Positions 10,232 through 19,549 of a stretch of DNA of 64,000 nucleotides are shown in pieces. The notes under the pieces were generated by a model. That model saw only the letters and a list, made by a program, of their open reading frames with translations, was not told the origin of the DNA and searched no databases. The translations under genes were made by a program, and so were the position numbers. The stretch is from Platanthera guangdongensis (Eukaryota; Streptophyta; Magnoliopsida; Asparagales; Orchidaceae). The first letter of the stretch is position 1, and the number at the start of each line of letters is the position of its first letter. The stretch spans positions 234,352,453 through 234,416,452 of the forward strand of contig CM077158.1 of NCBI GenBank assembly GCA_039583875.1. The letters are read 5' to 3'.

Positions 10232-11290
10232 TCCAGGCTCCCACTAGCTGGATGGGTCGAATGTGCCTCAGGGAGAGTAAGTCCTTTTTGCTCCGAGACG
10301 GTCCCGCTGTCCAGGCTCTCAGTAGTTGGCAGGGTCGGTTGACCTCTCGTGGATGTCAAGTCCTTTTTGCTCCGAGACGGTCCCGCTGTTCAGGCTCTCA
10401 CTAGCTGGCAGGGTCGGTTGACCTCTCGTGGATGACAAGTCCTTTTTGCTCCGAGACGGTCCCGCTGTCCAGGCTCTCACTAGCTGGCCGGGTCGGTTGA
10501 CCTCTCGTGGATGCCAAAACCTTTTTTGCTCCGAGACGGTCCCGCTGTCCAGGCTCTCACTAGCTGGCAGAGCTGGTTGACCTCTCGTGGATGCCAAGTC
10601 CCTTTTGCTCTGAGACGGTCCCGCTGTCTAGGCTCTCACTAGCTGGCAGGGACGGTTGACCTCTCGTGGATGACAAGTCTTTTTTGCTCCGAGACGGTCC
10701 CGCTGTCCAGGCTCTCACTAGCTGGCAGGGACGGTTGACCTCTCGTGGATGACAAGTCATTTTTTGCTCCGAGACGGTCCCGCTGTCCAGGCTCTCACTA
10801 GCTGGCAGGGTCGGTTGACCTCTCATGGATGTCAAGTCCTTTTTGCTCCGAGACGGTCCCGCTGTCCAGGCTCTCACTAGCTGGCAGGGCCGGTTGACCT
10901 CTTGTGGATGCCAATTCCTTTTTGCTCCGAGACGGTCCGCTGTCCAGGCTCTCACTAGCTGGCAGGGCCGGTTGACCTCTCGTGGATGCCAAGTCCTTTT
11001 TGGGCTCTCACTAGCTGGCCGGTTGACCTCTCGTGGATGTCAAATCCTTTTTGCTCTGAGACGGTCCCGCTGTACAGGCTCTCACTAGCTGGCAGGGCCG
11101 GTTGACCTCTCGTGGATGTCAAGTCCTTTTTGCTTCGAGACGGTCCCGCTGTCCAGGCTCTCACTAGCTGGCAGGGCCGGTTGACCTCTCGTGGATGCCA
11201 AGTCTTTTTTGTTCCGAGGCCGTCGCGTCACCCAGGCTCCCATTAGCTGGCATGACAGGTTGGCCCCTCGGGAAGGCCACGTGTTTTTGG
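10232..11290 (+). repeat. 79 bp tandem repeat array in Element 2 3' region
   Basis: About 12-13 copies. Units begin 'ctccgagacggtcccgctgt' at 10291, 10370, 10449 and so on, containing 'aggctctcactagctggc' and 'ggttgacctctcgtggatg', with a T5 tail. One unit near 11003 is shortened, and the first and last units are the most diverged. Repeats in the 3' UTR are known in TAT relatives such as Retand. Confidence 0.92.
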
Positions 11291-11319
11291 CTCCAAGAAG
11301 GCTATGCAGCGAATACATT

Positions 11320-11605
11320 GGTTGGATGTTTCTTTACGAGCGTGGAACCCGCTCGAAAAGAACGGGGATTGTGTACAACCCCGTATTCGCGGAGAGAGGG
11401 CCCCAAACAAGGCGTGAGAGTTGCTACGCGTTTTTTAAGCTTTTTGAGAGATTTGACACTCTTGGTTGGATGTTTATTTACGAGCGTGGAACCGCTCGAA
11501 AAGAACGGGGATTGTGTACAATCCCGTATTCGCGAAGAGAGGGCCCCAAACAAGGCGTGAGAGTTGCTACGCATTTTTTAAGCTTTTTGAGAGATTTGAC
11601 ACTCT
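11320..11605 (+). repeat. 143 bp tandem duplication spanning the polypurine tract and LTR start
   Basis: Two copies offset by exactly 143 bp (TGTACAACC at 11372 and TGTACAATC at 11515). Each includes about 50 bp of 3' UTR with the purine tract and about 92 bp of LTR, so two LTR starts lie in series. Confidence 0.88.
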
Positions 11606-12293
11606 TGGTTGTCAATTTAGGCTCAACCTGCATAATATACTAGTAGGGGGATGAAATATTTGTCTCCCCCCCGGCCCCTTTGAGGAGTTGCCCCGGTCGC
11701 CGGCTCGCCCGGCCGCCGCCTCGCCCCGGCCGCCGGCCTCGCCCCGGCCGCCGGCCTCGCCCCGGCCGCCGGCCTCGCCCCGGCCGCCGCCGCCCTCGCC
11801 CCGGCCGCCGGCCTCGCCCCGGCCGCCTCGCCCCGGCCGCCGGCCTCGCCCCGGCCGCCGGCTTCTCGCCCCGGCTGGAGGGACTGCCCCTGGTGGACTG
11901 CGATTAGCTGCTTAGAACGGCGGGATTTGGAAGTTGGCAGACCAACCTAGGGGCATTTCGGTAATTTTTGGGGCAGCGGAGATTGGTTATTTGCAGGTCA
12001 TTCCCAGAAAACTATAAATAGACCTTTGAGGGTGTCTTGGAGAGCATTGCTTCTTAGCCACTTAAATCACTCTGATTTCTTCCTCCAAGACACCTAGCTC
12101 AAGCATTGGCTAGGGAGGGGGAGACCCCAAAAGGTCTTTTGGGTGTGAGGTGGGACCTCCACGCTAGAGCCGAGGGTCTGTTCCTAGTTTCCTGAGCCTT
12201 TGGTCCGTGACATTCGCCTGAGTGCAGTAAGTTTGAGGTCACCCTTTTTTAGGGACCCCGAACTTCACAGAGACCGATTTCTTGGTTTCAACA
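11515..12293 (+). repeat. Element 2 3' LTR
   Basis: 779 bp; an alternative upstream start is at 11372 because of the 143 bp duplication. TATA box (actataaatag) at about 12011. Its internal GC-rich array (11690-11880, 'ggcctcgccccggccgcc' units) differs in unit sequence and length from the one in the 5' LTR. Confidence 0.88.
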
Positions 12294-12298
12294 CGTTG
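12294..12298. repeat. Target site duplication of Element 2, right copy
   Basis: CGTTG, identical to 6892-6896. Confidence 0.9.
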
Positions 12299-12319
12299 GG
12301 CCACGACCAGCTCGACCTC

Positions 12320-12417
12320 CTGCAGAAAGAAAGACTCTATGTCAAATCACACCGCTGATCTGTGCAGGTATTACATATTGAGCTAGTATTTTTTCTGACA
12401 AAAATCACATTGTATGC
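12320..12417 (-). other. Candidate intron of antisense gene 2 (98 nt, GC-AG)
   Basis: On the minus strand the donor is AAG|GCATAC at 12418/12417 and the acceptor is a pyrimidine tract ending tttctttctgcag| at 12320. Joining is in phase 0, removes an in-frame stop and makes the flanking heptads continuous. GC may be a mutated GT. Confidence 0.6.
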
Positions 12418-13120
12418 CTTGCTTTCGGCGACCTTGGCCTTGGATGCTCGCAGCTCGTTTTCCAGCTCCCTGATCCTCGCCCGGGACTCTGCCTGCAAGC
12501 GGACGTGGGAATCGATCTGGTCACCTTGAATCTCGAACCTGGTGTCTGACTCCTTCAAGTTTCTCGCCAGCTGGTGGGCGAGCTCTAGCAATCGAAGCAG
12601 GGACCTCGAAGCCTGATTGGCAAGAAAAGAGGTGCTTGACTCCGGCAGCACCGCTTCATCTTCCCACCCATACAGGGGGAAGGCGATGTTATAGGCCACG
12701 CCATCGTCATCCCAATCCTCCGACCAGGGAGGGAGGTTGGTGCTGAGGCGGACGTCGTTAGCCCTATCTTCACAGGTGACTAAGGGGCGACCAAAGCGGT
12801 CCACCCCCTCGCTACCATGGCCGAAGTTCGGGTGCGAGCTTGGGTCGCCGGCCTCGTCCTCCGTAGAGACTTCTTTTCTCTTCGAGGCGAATTCTTTAGT
12901 GTGAGATCTCTTCCTCGATGGCTCGCCAGGCTCTGGCCTCCTGGAAAATGCGACGACGGGAGAGAGCACTGGGCAATCGGCAACTTTAGGCTCTTCGAGA
13001 ATAGGCGACATCGGTGGGCGTCTCCTCGGTGATTCGTGCTCGCCTGAGATTTTGGCGCGGGCGCCGACGAGGATGGTTCCTTAGCAGGTGGAAGCGACTC
13101 CCGCGGGACTGTGCGAACAC

Positions 13121-13199
13121 CTGACAGAGAGAGATCAATGTTAGACATTTTTGCTGAGAAGTCGCGAAAAGACTTGTCCGAAGCAAGCCGAGAAAATAC
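13121..13199 (-). other. Second candidate intron of antisense gene 2 (79 nt)
   Basis: Minus-strand donor ATAG|GTATTT and acceptor 'gatctctctctgtcag|'. The exon just before the donor ends in a TAG that would have to be a mutated codon, so this call is weaker than the 98 nt intron. Confidence 0.35.
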
Positions 13200-13996
13200 C
13201 TATGCCCAGCCAGATGTAAGAAAGATAGCAGCATCCCGTCGCCAGTATGCGACATCAAATTTCCTGCCAACGAAGGCAACTTGCAAGTTCTGGGTCGGCC
13301 CCTCCAAGACCGGGGCATTAAATACCGCGTCCTGTGGCTGTTTCGGGGTGAACAGAATGTCGTCAACTGAGCCGCCGAGAATCACAAACCGCTCTGTCCC
13401 ACGGTGTACCTTATTCACCGTTCCAGCCACTATAAAGGTGTGGCTGGAGAAGTAGATGATTCCTTCCTTAGTCGCCTCAATGTTGAAGATTTTCTTGAAG
13501 ATTGCTAGCTCGAAGTAAATCTCCTCCCTTCTCAGGTAGGAGAGGTATCTATAATGATCGTCACCCCGTTGGGATTAATCTGCGTTGGCATAAGTCTGAA
13601 ATGTCGGAAGATCTCGCAAAACTCCGGCCATAGCGGCAAACGGTGGTCGACCTCGAAGTGTCGAATGGGAAGCACCACTCGGTCAATGAAGGAGTTGATT
13701 CGCTTGTTGCTGCGAGGGATCCTCGCACGGAATCCCTCCTCGGTAGGGGGGAAGAATCGTTCTTTGAAGTTCACGGGGTCAGCGGAGTCAGTAATGGATT
13801 TCTTTTAGATTGCAGCCATGAAAGTTGTGGTATTGTTGACTTTGCGAGCATGAGCATCCTCGGCAGAAACCATCCTGAAGGCGAGAAGCGAATAGTGAGT
13901 TCGTAGAAGCGAGCAAAGGAAAGCAAGCAAAGAATATGGTTCAAAAAGCAGTGTCATTTTACCCCACCCCACCCACCGCCACCCCGCCCCGCCCTC

Positions 13997-14006
13997 CTAT
14001 TTATAG
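13997..14006 (-). promoter_or_regulatory. TATA box of antisense gene 2
   Basis: ctataaatag on the minus strand, in an otherwise GC-rich stretch, 124 bp above the ATG at 13873. It matches the plant TATA consensus. Confidence 0.6.
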
Positions 14007-14392
14007 ACAAAAGTAAAAGGGGGCAGCGCGCTTCCGCGACAGAGTTCAGCGTCGAGTATCCCGCCATCTTGGAGCGGGTTTTCAAGCATGAACGTCAGGA
14101 GCGACCTACATACTCGCAAAAGGGACAGGAAAACACCGACATCAACAGCGAGTCTAGCGACCTACCTATCGATACTTGCCAGCGCAGAAGGAAGATTGTG
14201 GCCTATGCGCAAGCCAAAAGAAAGATATAATCGCAAATTAATTACTCAGCAGGGCGAGCTTCTGTCCATACATAATGCAAGAATAAACGATGCAACATTA
14301 TTACAGAGCCAATAGTAAAGTTGCAGAATTAAAAGTAAGAAAAAATAAGGGTCGTGCAGGTTCTCCGGACGATCAGTCGGTTGTCGCCCAGC
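14007..14392. other. Spacer between the two antisense genes
   Basis: No ORF supported. It lies between the stop of antisense gene 1 (14393) and the TATA box of antisense gene 2, and would hold the 3' UTR of the former. Confidence 0.5.
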
Positions 14393-15964
14393 CTAGCTTC
14401 GATCTCGCAGTCGCCGCATGTACTCGTTCTCCTGATTCAGGAGTTCCTCGCATCGCAGGACGTAGTCGTCCATCCTTGTTAGTCGCCCCACCGAGCTAAT
14501 GCTCGTTCGAGTTGTGAAGAGTTCGTTGTGAAGCAGCTCCTGCCGGTGTTACACCATCGCGAGGCGTTGTTCCATAAAATTGATCGTGGAGTAGCGAGAC
14601 TCCGTGAGATTCATGCGCTCCTCGGCTTCCTCCAGTTTGGCTACGCGAGTTTCAAGCGAGCCCGGACGCCGACGAGGTTCGCAGATCGCCAGCTGATCAA
14701 ACTTGATCTCGAGGTAAGATAAACCGTGGCCACTCTCTTGATACTCGCGTAGAGGGAGTCTGATGGCGTCGATCAACGCTCCCACAGGAGAGGCGGGATG
14801 TCCTACAAGAAGGGCAGCCCAGTGTCAACACAGATGGCGAGGAGAGTCAGTTTAGAAGAAGGAAATGATCATTACCGGTGCGAAAAACCGGTGGTCAATA
14901 CTCGCGACGAGGTGATCTCTCGCGACCCGGAGACTCGCGACAGGGGCATAGGCGTTCCCGACGAGGAATCCGTCGGGGAGAGATTCGTATCCGCCGGGGC
15001 CGAGGGGATGGATTTCGATGGTATGTGTCATGATGCCCGACTAAGCGACCACCTCGCTGTCCTTTAGAGCTCTGAGCGTTGCGAGCCGGACAAGGGAGTA
15101 ATAATGTGTGTTTCAGCCAGACCCTTCCCCCGAGAGTCGGATGTCGACGATCAGCACGGGCAGGCGGACCGGAGGGCTGACCTCGCCCGTTCCCGCCAGA
15201 TCAGGATGGCGGGGGAGGCGGCGCATTCCCAACAGCTCCCTGGGAAGGTGGAGCGTCGGAGCGAGGAGGCATAGGAGTTGGAAGATTCTTGATCGGGTGG
15301 TTGGTGTGCATTTCATGGGTCAGCCGACAAGAGCCAAGGTGAAGTCGCATGGTGTGATGGAGCGAGGTACTAGGAGGAGGGTCCTGACTCGTTTGGCCGC
15401 TGCTCGGACAGGCGGGATCCACCAACGGCACACTATCTACAAAGGCACTTAAGTTCGTCAGGAGAAAGAACCGGGAGGCAAGATCATGGGAACCATCTTT
15501 TGCGAGTAGTTACCGTACCGGGTTGGGTAGTCGCCGCTCCGGAGGTGCGATCAACCTCGGAGGACGCGGAAGAAGAGGTGGGTAACTCGACAGCAGGGGC
15601 GACGTCAACAACGCTAGGCCACCAGAGGCGTAACAGCAGGAGTACTTGCACGGACTTCTTGGCAAGCAGAGTCATCCTTCGGGGTATCAGTTTCCTCGCC
15701 CATACCCATCTTTTTCAGCAGATCCTTTGTAGTGCCCGAGGCGAGAGAAAACTCTGCGAGGTTTGTGAGCTCTTTGTTTGGTACGGCGGACTCATCTTCA
15801 GCGGGAGGATCCTTCTTCGGCTTCTCCTTCTTCCTCCTCCGACGATCCCCTTCTTCGTCATGACCTTCCCGTTCGCGCATATTAGTAGGTTGTTGAAGCC
15901 GATTACCGAGAAAGGCCCACAGGGCGTCGAATTTCTTGGAGACCTCTTCAGCGAAAAAGACCAT
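14393..15964 (-). pseudogene. Element 1 antisense gene 1: basic, coiled-coil protein of unknown function
   Basis: ATG at 15964 lies 47 bp below a TATA box and 177 bp from the 3' LTR. The first 117 codons are open: an amphipathic start ('EEVSKKFDALWAFLGNRLQQ'), a Lys/Arg cluster (RRRRKKEKPKK, NLS-like), then 'TKDLLKK'. After frame breaks and a Pro-rich stretch (15200-15430) a C-terminal coiled coil appears (14549-14785: 'LETRVAKLEEAEERMN'), crosses one TAA, and ends '...LLNQENEYMRRLRDRS' at a TAG (14393-14395). I do not recognise the family. Element 4 has a counterpart at the same position with its own basic cluster but little sequence identity. Confidence 0.55.
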
Positions 15965-16010
15965 CTTGCAGCAGTCAGAAAGCAGCGCATGCGGGTCATC
16001 CCCTCCCCTT

Positions 16011-16020
16011 CTATTTATAG
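16011..16020 (-). promoter_or_regulatory. TATA box of antisense gene 1
   Basis: ctataaatag on the minus strand, 121 bp inside the 3' LTR start (16141). Equivalent boxes sit at 29985-29992 and 35979-35988 in two other elements. Confidence 0.65.
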
Positions 16021-16140
16021 AGGTCGAAGAGGGGTGTTCGTCGAGCATCGTAGGGACGAAAACTCGTCAAAAGCCTTGCTGAATGCGGGGTTGGATGTCT
16101 CTTTCCGAGTTTCAAGATCGTCCAGAAAGAGCGGGGATTG

Positions 16141-16497
16141 TGTACAACTCATATTCGTCAAGTGTCAACGGTCAATGATCAGCGGCCAACGAGTCAACAA
16201 GCCATCAGCATATGAAGGCCCAGTCAGCGGCCAACGACCAGCAGAGGGTGCAATTCCTGGACATAGGCGAGAACCATACTCGCCAGGTCGAGCGACCACC
16301 CATCAGTGCAGGCGAGCATTAAATACCATTCTACCCAGGCGAGCTCTGAATATCAGTAGTGACGAGTATCAGCAATACTCGCCTACCAGGCGACCTCTAA
16401 CAATTCGTTTTGTCAGCACGCCAGTAGCCAAATCAAGTCACCAGGTGATACTCGCCAACAGCCAGGACAAATTGCCAGCAAGATGCAGATGACAACC
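16141..16497 (+). repeat. Element 1 3' LTR, first part
   Basis: Starts TGTACAACTC right after the purine tract 'gaaagagcgggga'. It is cut by Element 3 after CAACC (16493-16497) and resumes at 21454. Confidence 0.8.
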
Positions 16498-17676
16498 TGA
16501 TGCAACCCGAAGTGCATCTTTTTATTTTTATTTATTATACCTGTATTTTTCTTTTCTCTTGTCGCGCATGTCTTTGCACTTAGTTGGGATATTATGTTCT
16601 GTCGCGCACATTATTTGCGCCCTGGATGTTATTTGGTAATGCGTGCACTACTTGCACAAGTTTTGGTTTGGCTCGTTGGTGTGACCGGTCAACGAGACCC
16701 TAAATGCATAGGTCCGGTAATTTAAGGATAGTTTATTTAAGGCAGGTAAATTTTAATATATAATTTTCCTTCGCCGCAGCCGGCACTGCCCTCAAATTTT
16801 TAATTCACATAGCCATTCCTCCTAAAGAAATTCAATTCCTATGCTTTTTGAGTGGCTGCCAATAGCCAAATAAACCCTAAACTACCCCTTTAAAAGCAAA
16901 CCCCTCCCCCTAACCCTAGGCAGCAGGAAATAGAATTGAACCGAGAAATTTCTCTCGGTTTGATTCCGTCCAACACCGCTCAGCCTGATACCCCTTTTCC
17001 CGCACCCTGCTCTCGACGGAATCGGCGACGTCGCCGCTCCCTCCTTCGCCCTCCAGTGTTGCCGGCGTCGAAGCCTCACCAAGTTGTCGTCAACCACGCC
17101 GATCTCCAGTCCCCATGAACATTGGCGCCCCCTTCCACAGCGTCCACGGTCGGCTTCAACAACCCCTCCGCCTAACTTCATCCTCCAGTTGTCCGACGCC
17201 ACATCCCAGCTCTCGACGGGAACGGCTTGCCATGTCTCCAGTATTTCCCCTGATTTGCCCGAATCATGGCTGGGATTTCTTAGTTGTTCCGGCCAGCCCC
17301 AGTCCAGGCAGCCCCAATCTCATGGTTGCTACTCCCCAATGGTATACCTCGCCCTTCTCCTACTCTCAATCCACGACTACTTTATTGTGCCGGCATTTAA
17401 ATGAATAGGTAATTAAAAGAGCTTGCCCTAACGAACTTCATCGCTTAATTATCGTTTATTTTTCATTGTCATGTTTGACCGCTTTCATATTTTGTGCTTG
17501 TGGAACTGTGTTTTGTGACGTTACTACGTTTGTGCGGTAGTCTTGCGTTCGCGAGCGACGCCTCGACCATTTAGTTCGTTAGAAACAACCCGCGAATGCC
17601 TCCCGCGCCACAAATATTTTGAAAGATCGTTTTTATTATTTTGAAACCCACAGCCCTAAAGTTTAGGGTCACATCA
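16498..17676 (+). repeat. Element 3 5' LTR
   Basis: 1179 bp. It lacks a stretch of about 65 bp (compare 20808-20873) and a short AT block near 20450 that the 3' LTR has. It contains a perfect hairpin ccgagaaatttctctcgg (about 16939-16956). Its C/T-rich interior gives spurious ORFs. Confidence 0.9.
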
Positions 17677-17781
17677 GTTTGGTGTGGCTGCTGTGATATC
17701 TCACTTCTATTGTGGGATAGCCGAGCGTCGTTCGTTTTTAGGAGTTTTAAGTTTTTTCAAAAAAAAAAGTGAGAGTAAACG

Positions 17782-18960
17782 ATGGAGTCTAGAGTCGTAC
17801 ACATTGAGGGAAGTTTAGGAGACATGGGTAAACGTCTGGAAGAACTCATGGTCGATGTCACTACACTCACTGTCTCTGTGAGAGATACAAATCAAGTCAT
17901 GTTAGGGTTACGCACTTCGGTCAATAACTTAGAAGCACAATATCACTTAGGGGGTCCTCCTGCACAACCCCTTACTCCTGTACAACCTCCTACACCTCCA
18001 CCGCCAGAACCCCAACCAGCTCATCACGAACACGGGCATCCACCTAAGGGGGATGCGGGTATTAAATTAGATGTTAGGGATTTTGAGGGCACACTAGAGC
18101 CCGAGGTGTGTCTTGATTGGTGCGAGCGACTTGAGTGATTCCTCAGCTGTAAGCGCACACTCCTAAAGCCCTCAGCAGGTGGAGTATGCGACCCTGAAGC
18201 TGAAGGGCCCCGTACTCACGTGGTGGTGGGCCAAGTCGAGCGGATGCGATACACGATGGGACAAGCACCTATCACCACCTGGGTTGAGTTCAAAACTCAA
18301 CTCAAGAGGAGGTACATCCACGCTGATTTTATGCAGACATTGTGTAGGTATCACAACCTACGACAAGACAAACTATCGGCGAGTACACGAATGAGTTCTT
18401 AGTCCTCCAGTCACACTTAGATCTGAATGAGGAAGACCACATGGTTGTGGCCCGTTATTTGAATGGGCTACGGTACGCGATACGAGACCAGTTAGAGCTT
18501 CATGATTTTTGGGACCTTGGAGAGATCTTCAACCGAGCACGTCGAGTGGAGGCCCTCCAGAAGAGGACATCTGGTCAGAGGTCTACTGATGGATCTAGGT
18601 CTACTGATAGACCCACTTCGAGCACCCACTAATACACTCACATCTGCTACTACTGATTTCCCACCTCTTGCCATTACTGGAGGCCCGATTCTTCACCCTG
18701 GCCCGTCCCGGGGGTAAGGAGCCCATGGGAGCCCGACCCCACACTGGAGTGTTTTGATGCTTCAAGTGCATGGAACCCGGACACAAGTCTTTTGAGTGCC
18801 CGCGACGCCAATTCGTTGTTGTAATTGTTTCCACCTCCGGGGGTGAACCCGAGTATGGGGTTTTCCTTAGTGACCCCGACCCGAGACCCTGCCCGAAGCT
18901 GATAGTGTTATTGAGGTCGAGGGCGAGCAAGCGGAGCACCTAGTTTGTGTTCTTCACTCT
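17782..18960 (+). pseudogene. gag: Element 3 gag (broken)
   Basis: ATG at 17782. It has an N-terminal coiled-coil-like stretch, then a Pro-rich linker, then 'IKLDVRDFEGTLEPEVCLDWCERLE', the start of the capsid domain in chromovirus-type gags, ending at a TGA at 18136. The rest is scattered over frames: 'YATLKLKGPVLTWW' (18179 on), 'WVEFKTQLKRRYI' (about 18280), and 'VVARYLNGLRYAIRDQLELHDFWDLGE' (18441-18530). A CCHC knuckle (C-F-K-C-M-E-P-G-H-K-S-F-E-C) is encoded near 18752-18799. At least three frameshifts. Confidence 0.85.
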
Positions 18961-19549
18961 AGTTTGATTACCTCTGGCGAGACCACAGAGCAGGACTCTC
19001 GAAGAAAGGAGATTTTCCACATTACCGCCCGCATTCAGGAGTATTTCTGTTCCATTATTATTGATAGCGGCAGTATGAAAAACTACGTGTCTCAGTGAAT
19101 GGTGGAGAAGTTAGGACTTTTGACACGCCCCTTAGAGCAGCCCTACCATTTATCTGGGGTCAGTAGTCCGTTGACTATACTCATTACTTATCATTGTCAG
19201 GTAGAGTTCTCTATCGGGGACGTGTATCGTTATTCGGTGTTATGTGATGTCGCCCTCATCGACGTTTATCGCATACTTCTAGGACGACCCTGGCAGTATG
19301 ACCGACATGTTCTGCATGATGGTGTGAGGAACTCTCATTTTTTTGATCATCATGGGCGCAAGATCATTCTTCTTCCTCAGAAGAATGGTCCTGTTCCTAG
19401 AGCACCTGGGAGGACCTTACTAGCATCTACGTCGTCGTCCTTAGTCTCCACTACACCACTCCTATTTAGTGCTACGCTTCGGCCTGGACCTCGCTCCAGG
19501 GGGAGGCATCTGATTTTCGAGAGTCATCTATTTTGGGTGCTCTGGTAGC
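18961..19549 (+). pseudogene. pro: Element 3 aspartic protease (one stop)
   Basis: The active site D-S-G is encoded at 19063-19071 in 'IIIDSGSMKNYVS'. A TGA at 19096-19098 interrupts the domain. The same frame continues from 19099 with 'LGLLTRPLEQPY' and the C-terminal 'YRILLGRPWQYDRHVLHDG', a signature of chromovirus proteases that precedes RT. The frame then drifts and no RT follows. Confidence 0.85.

Larger units (their letters stand above)
6897..12293 (+). mobile_element. Element 2: TAT-family gag-protease retrotransposon without polymerase
   Basis: Two LTRs (6897-7866 and 11515-12293) start TGTACAACC and end TTTCAACA, and the element is flanked by a perfect 5 bp target duplication CGTTG (6892-6896 and 12294-12298). 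The interior holds gag and protease, then a short spacer, a 79 bp tandem array and a polypurine-like tract (gaaaagaacgggg). RT, RNase H and integrase are absent, so it must have used enzymes supplied by a relative, or lost pol after insertion. Gag is closely related in plan to those of Elements 1 and 4. It inserted into antisense gene 2 of Element 1. Confidence 0.9.
12299..13873 (-). pseudogene. Element 1 antisense gene 2, 5' part: Transposase_28-like domain plus coiled coil
   Basis: ATG at 13873 (minus), about 125 bp below a TATA box. The N-terminal part has 'FFPPTEEGFRARIP', 'HRLPLWPEFCEIFRHF', 'PTQINPNGV', then 'FKKIFNIE', 'EGIIYFSSHT' and 'RGTERFVILGG'. This pattern fits the plant 'putative gypsy type transposon' domain (Transposase_28) as I know it; I could not run a profile. 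A Pro/Ser-rich and Lys/Arg/Glu-rich middle follows, then heptads (RIRELEN, ELRASKA, KVAESK). There is a stop near 13810 and several frameshifts. Two candidate introns lie at 13121-13199 and 12320-12417. Similar antisense ORFs exist in other TAT elements; their role is unknown. Confidence 0.7.

Noticed and set aside
10232..11290. Possible CRISPR-like array
   Set aside because: Units are contiguous 79 bp repeats without unique spacers, in plant retroelement DNA.
10319..11318. Minus-strand ORFs with repeating 'LPASESLDSGTVSEQK' pattern
   Set aside because: Direct translation of the 79 bp tandem array; frame changes between units.
11680..11915. Pro/Arg repeat ORFs in the 3' LTR
   Set aside because: Minisatellite translation, not a gene.
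15500..16492. 330-codon plus-strand ORF running into the Element 1 LTR
   Set aside because: It overlaps antisense gene 1 and its TATA box, has no domain, and crosses the purine tract and LTR start; best explained as a shadow frame.
17084..17408. ORFs inside the Element 3 LTRs (also 20858-21178)
   Set aside because: C/T-rich LTR sequence; the two LTRs do not preserve the same frame across their indels.
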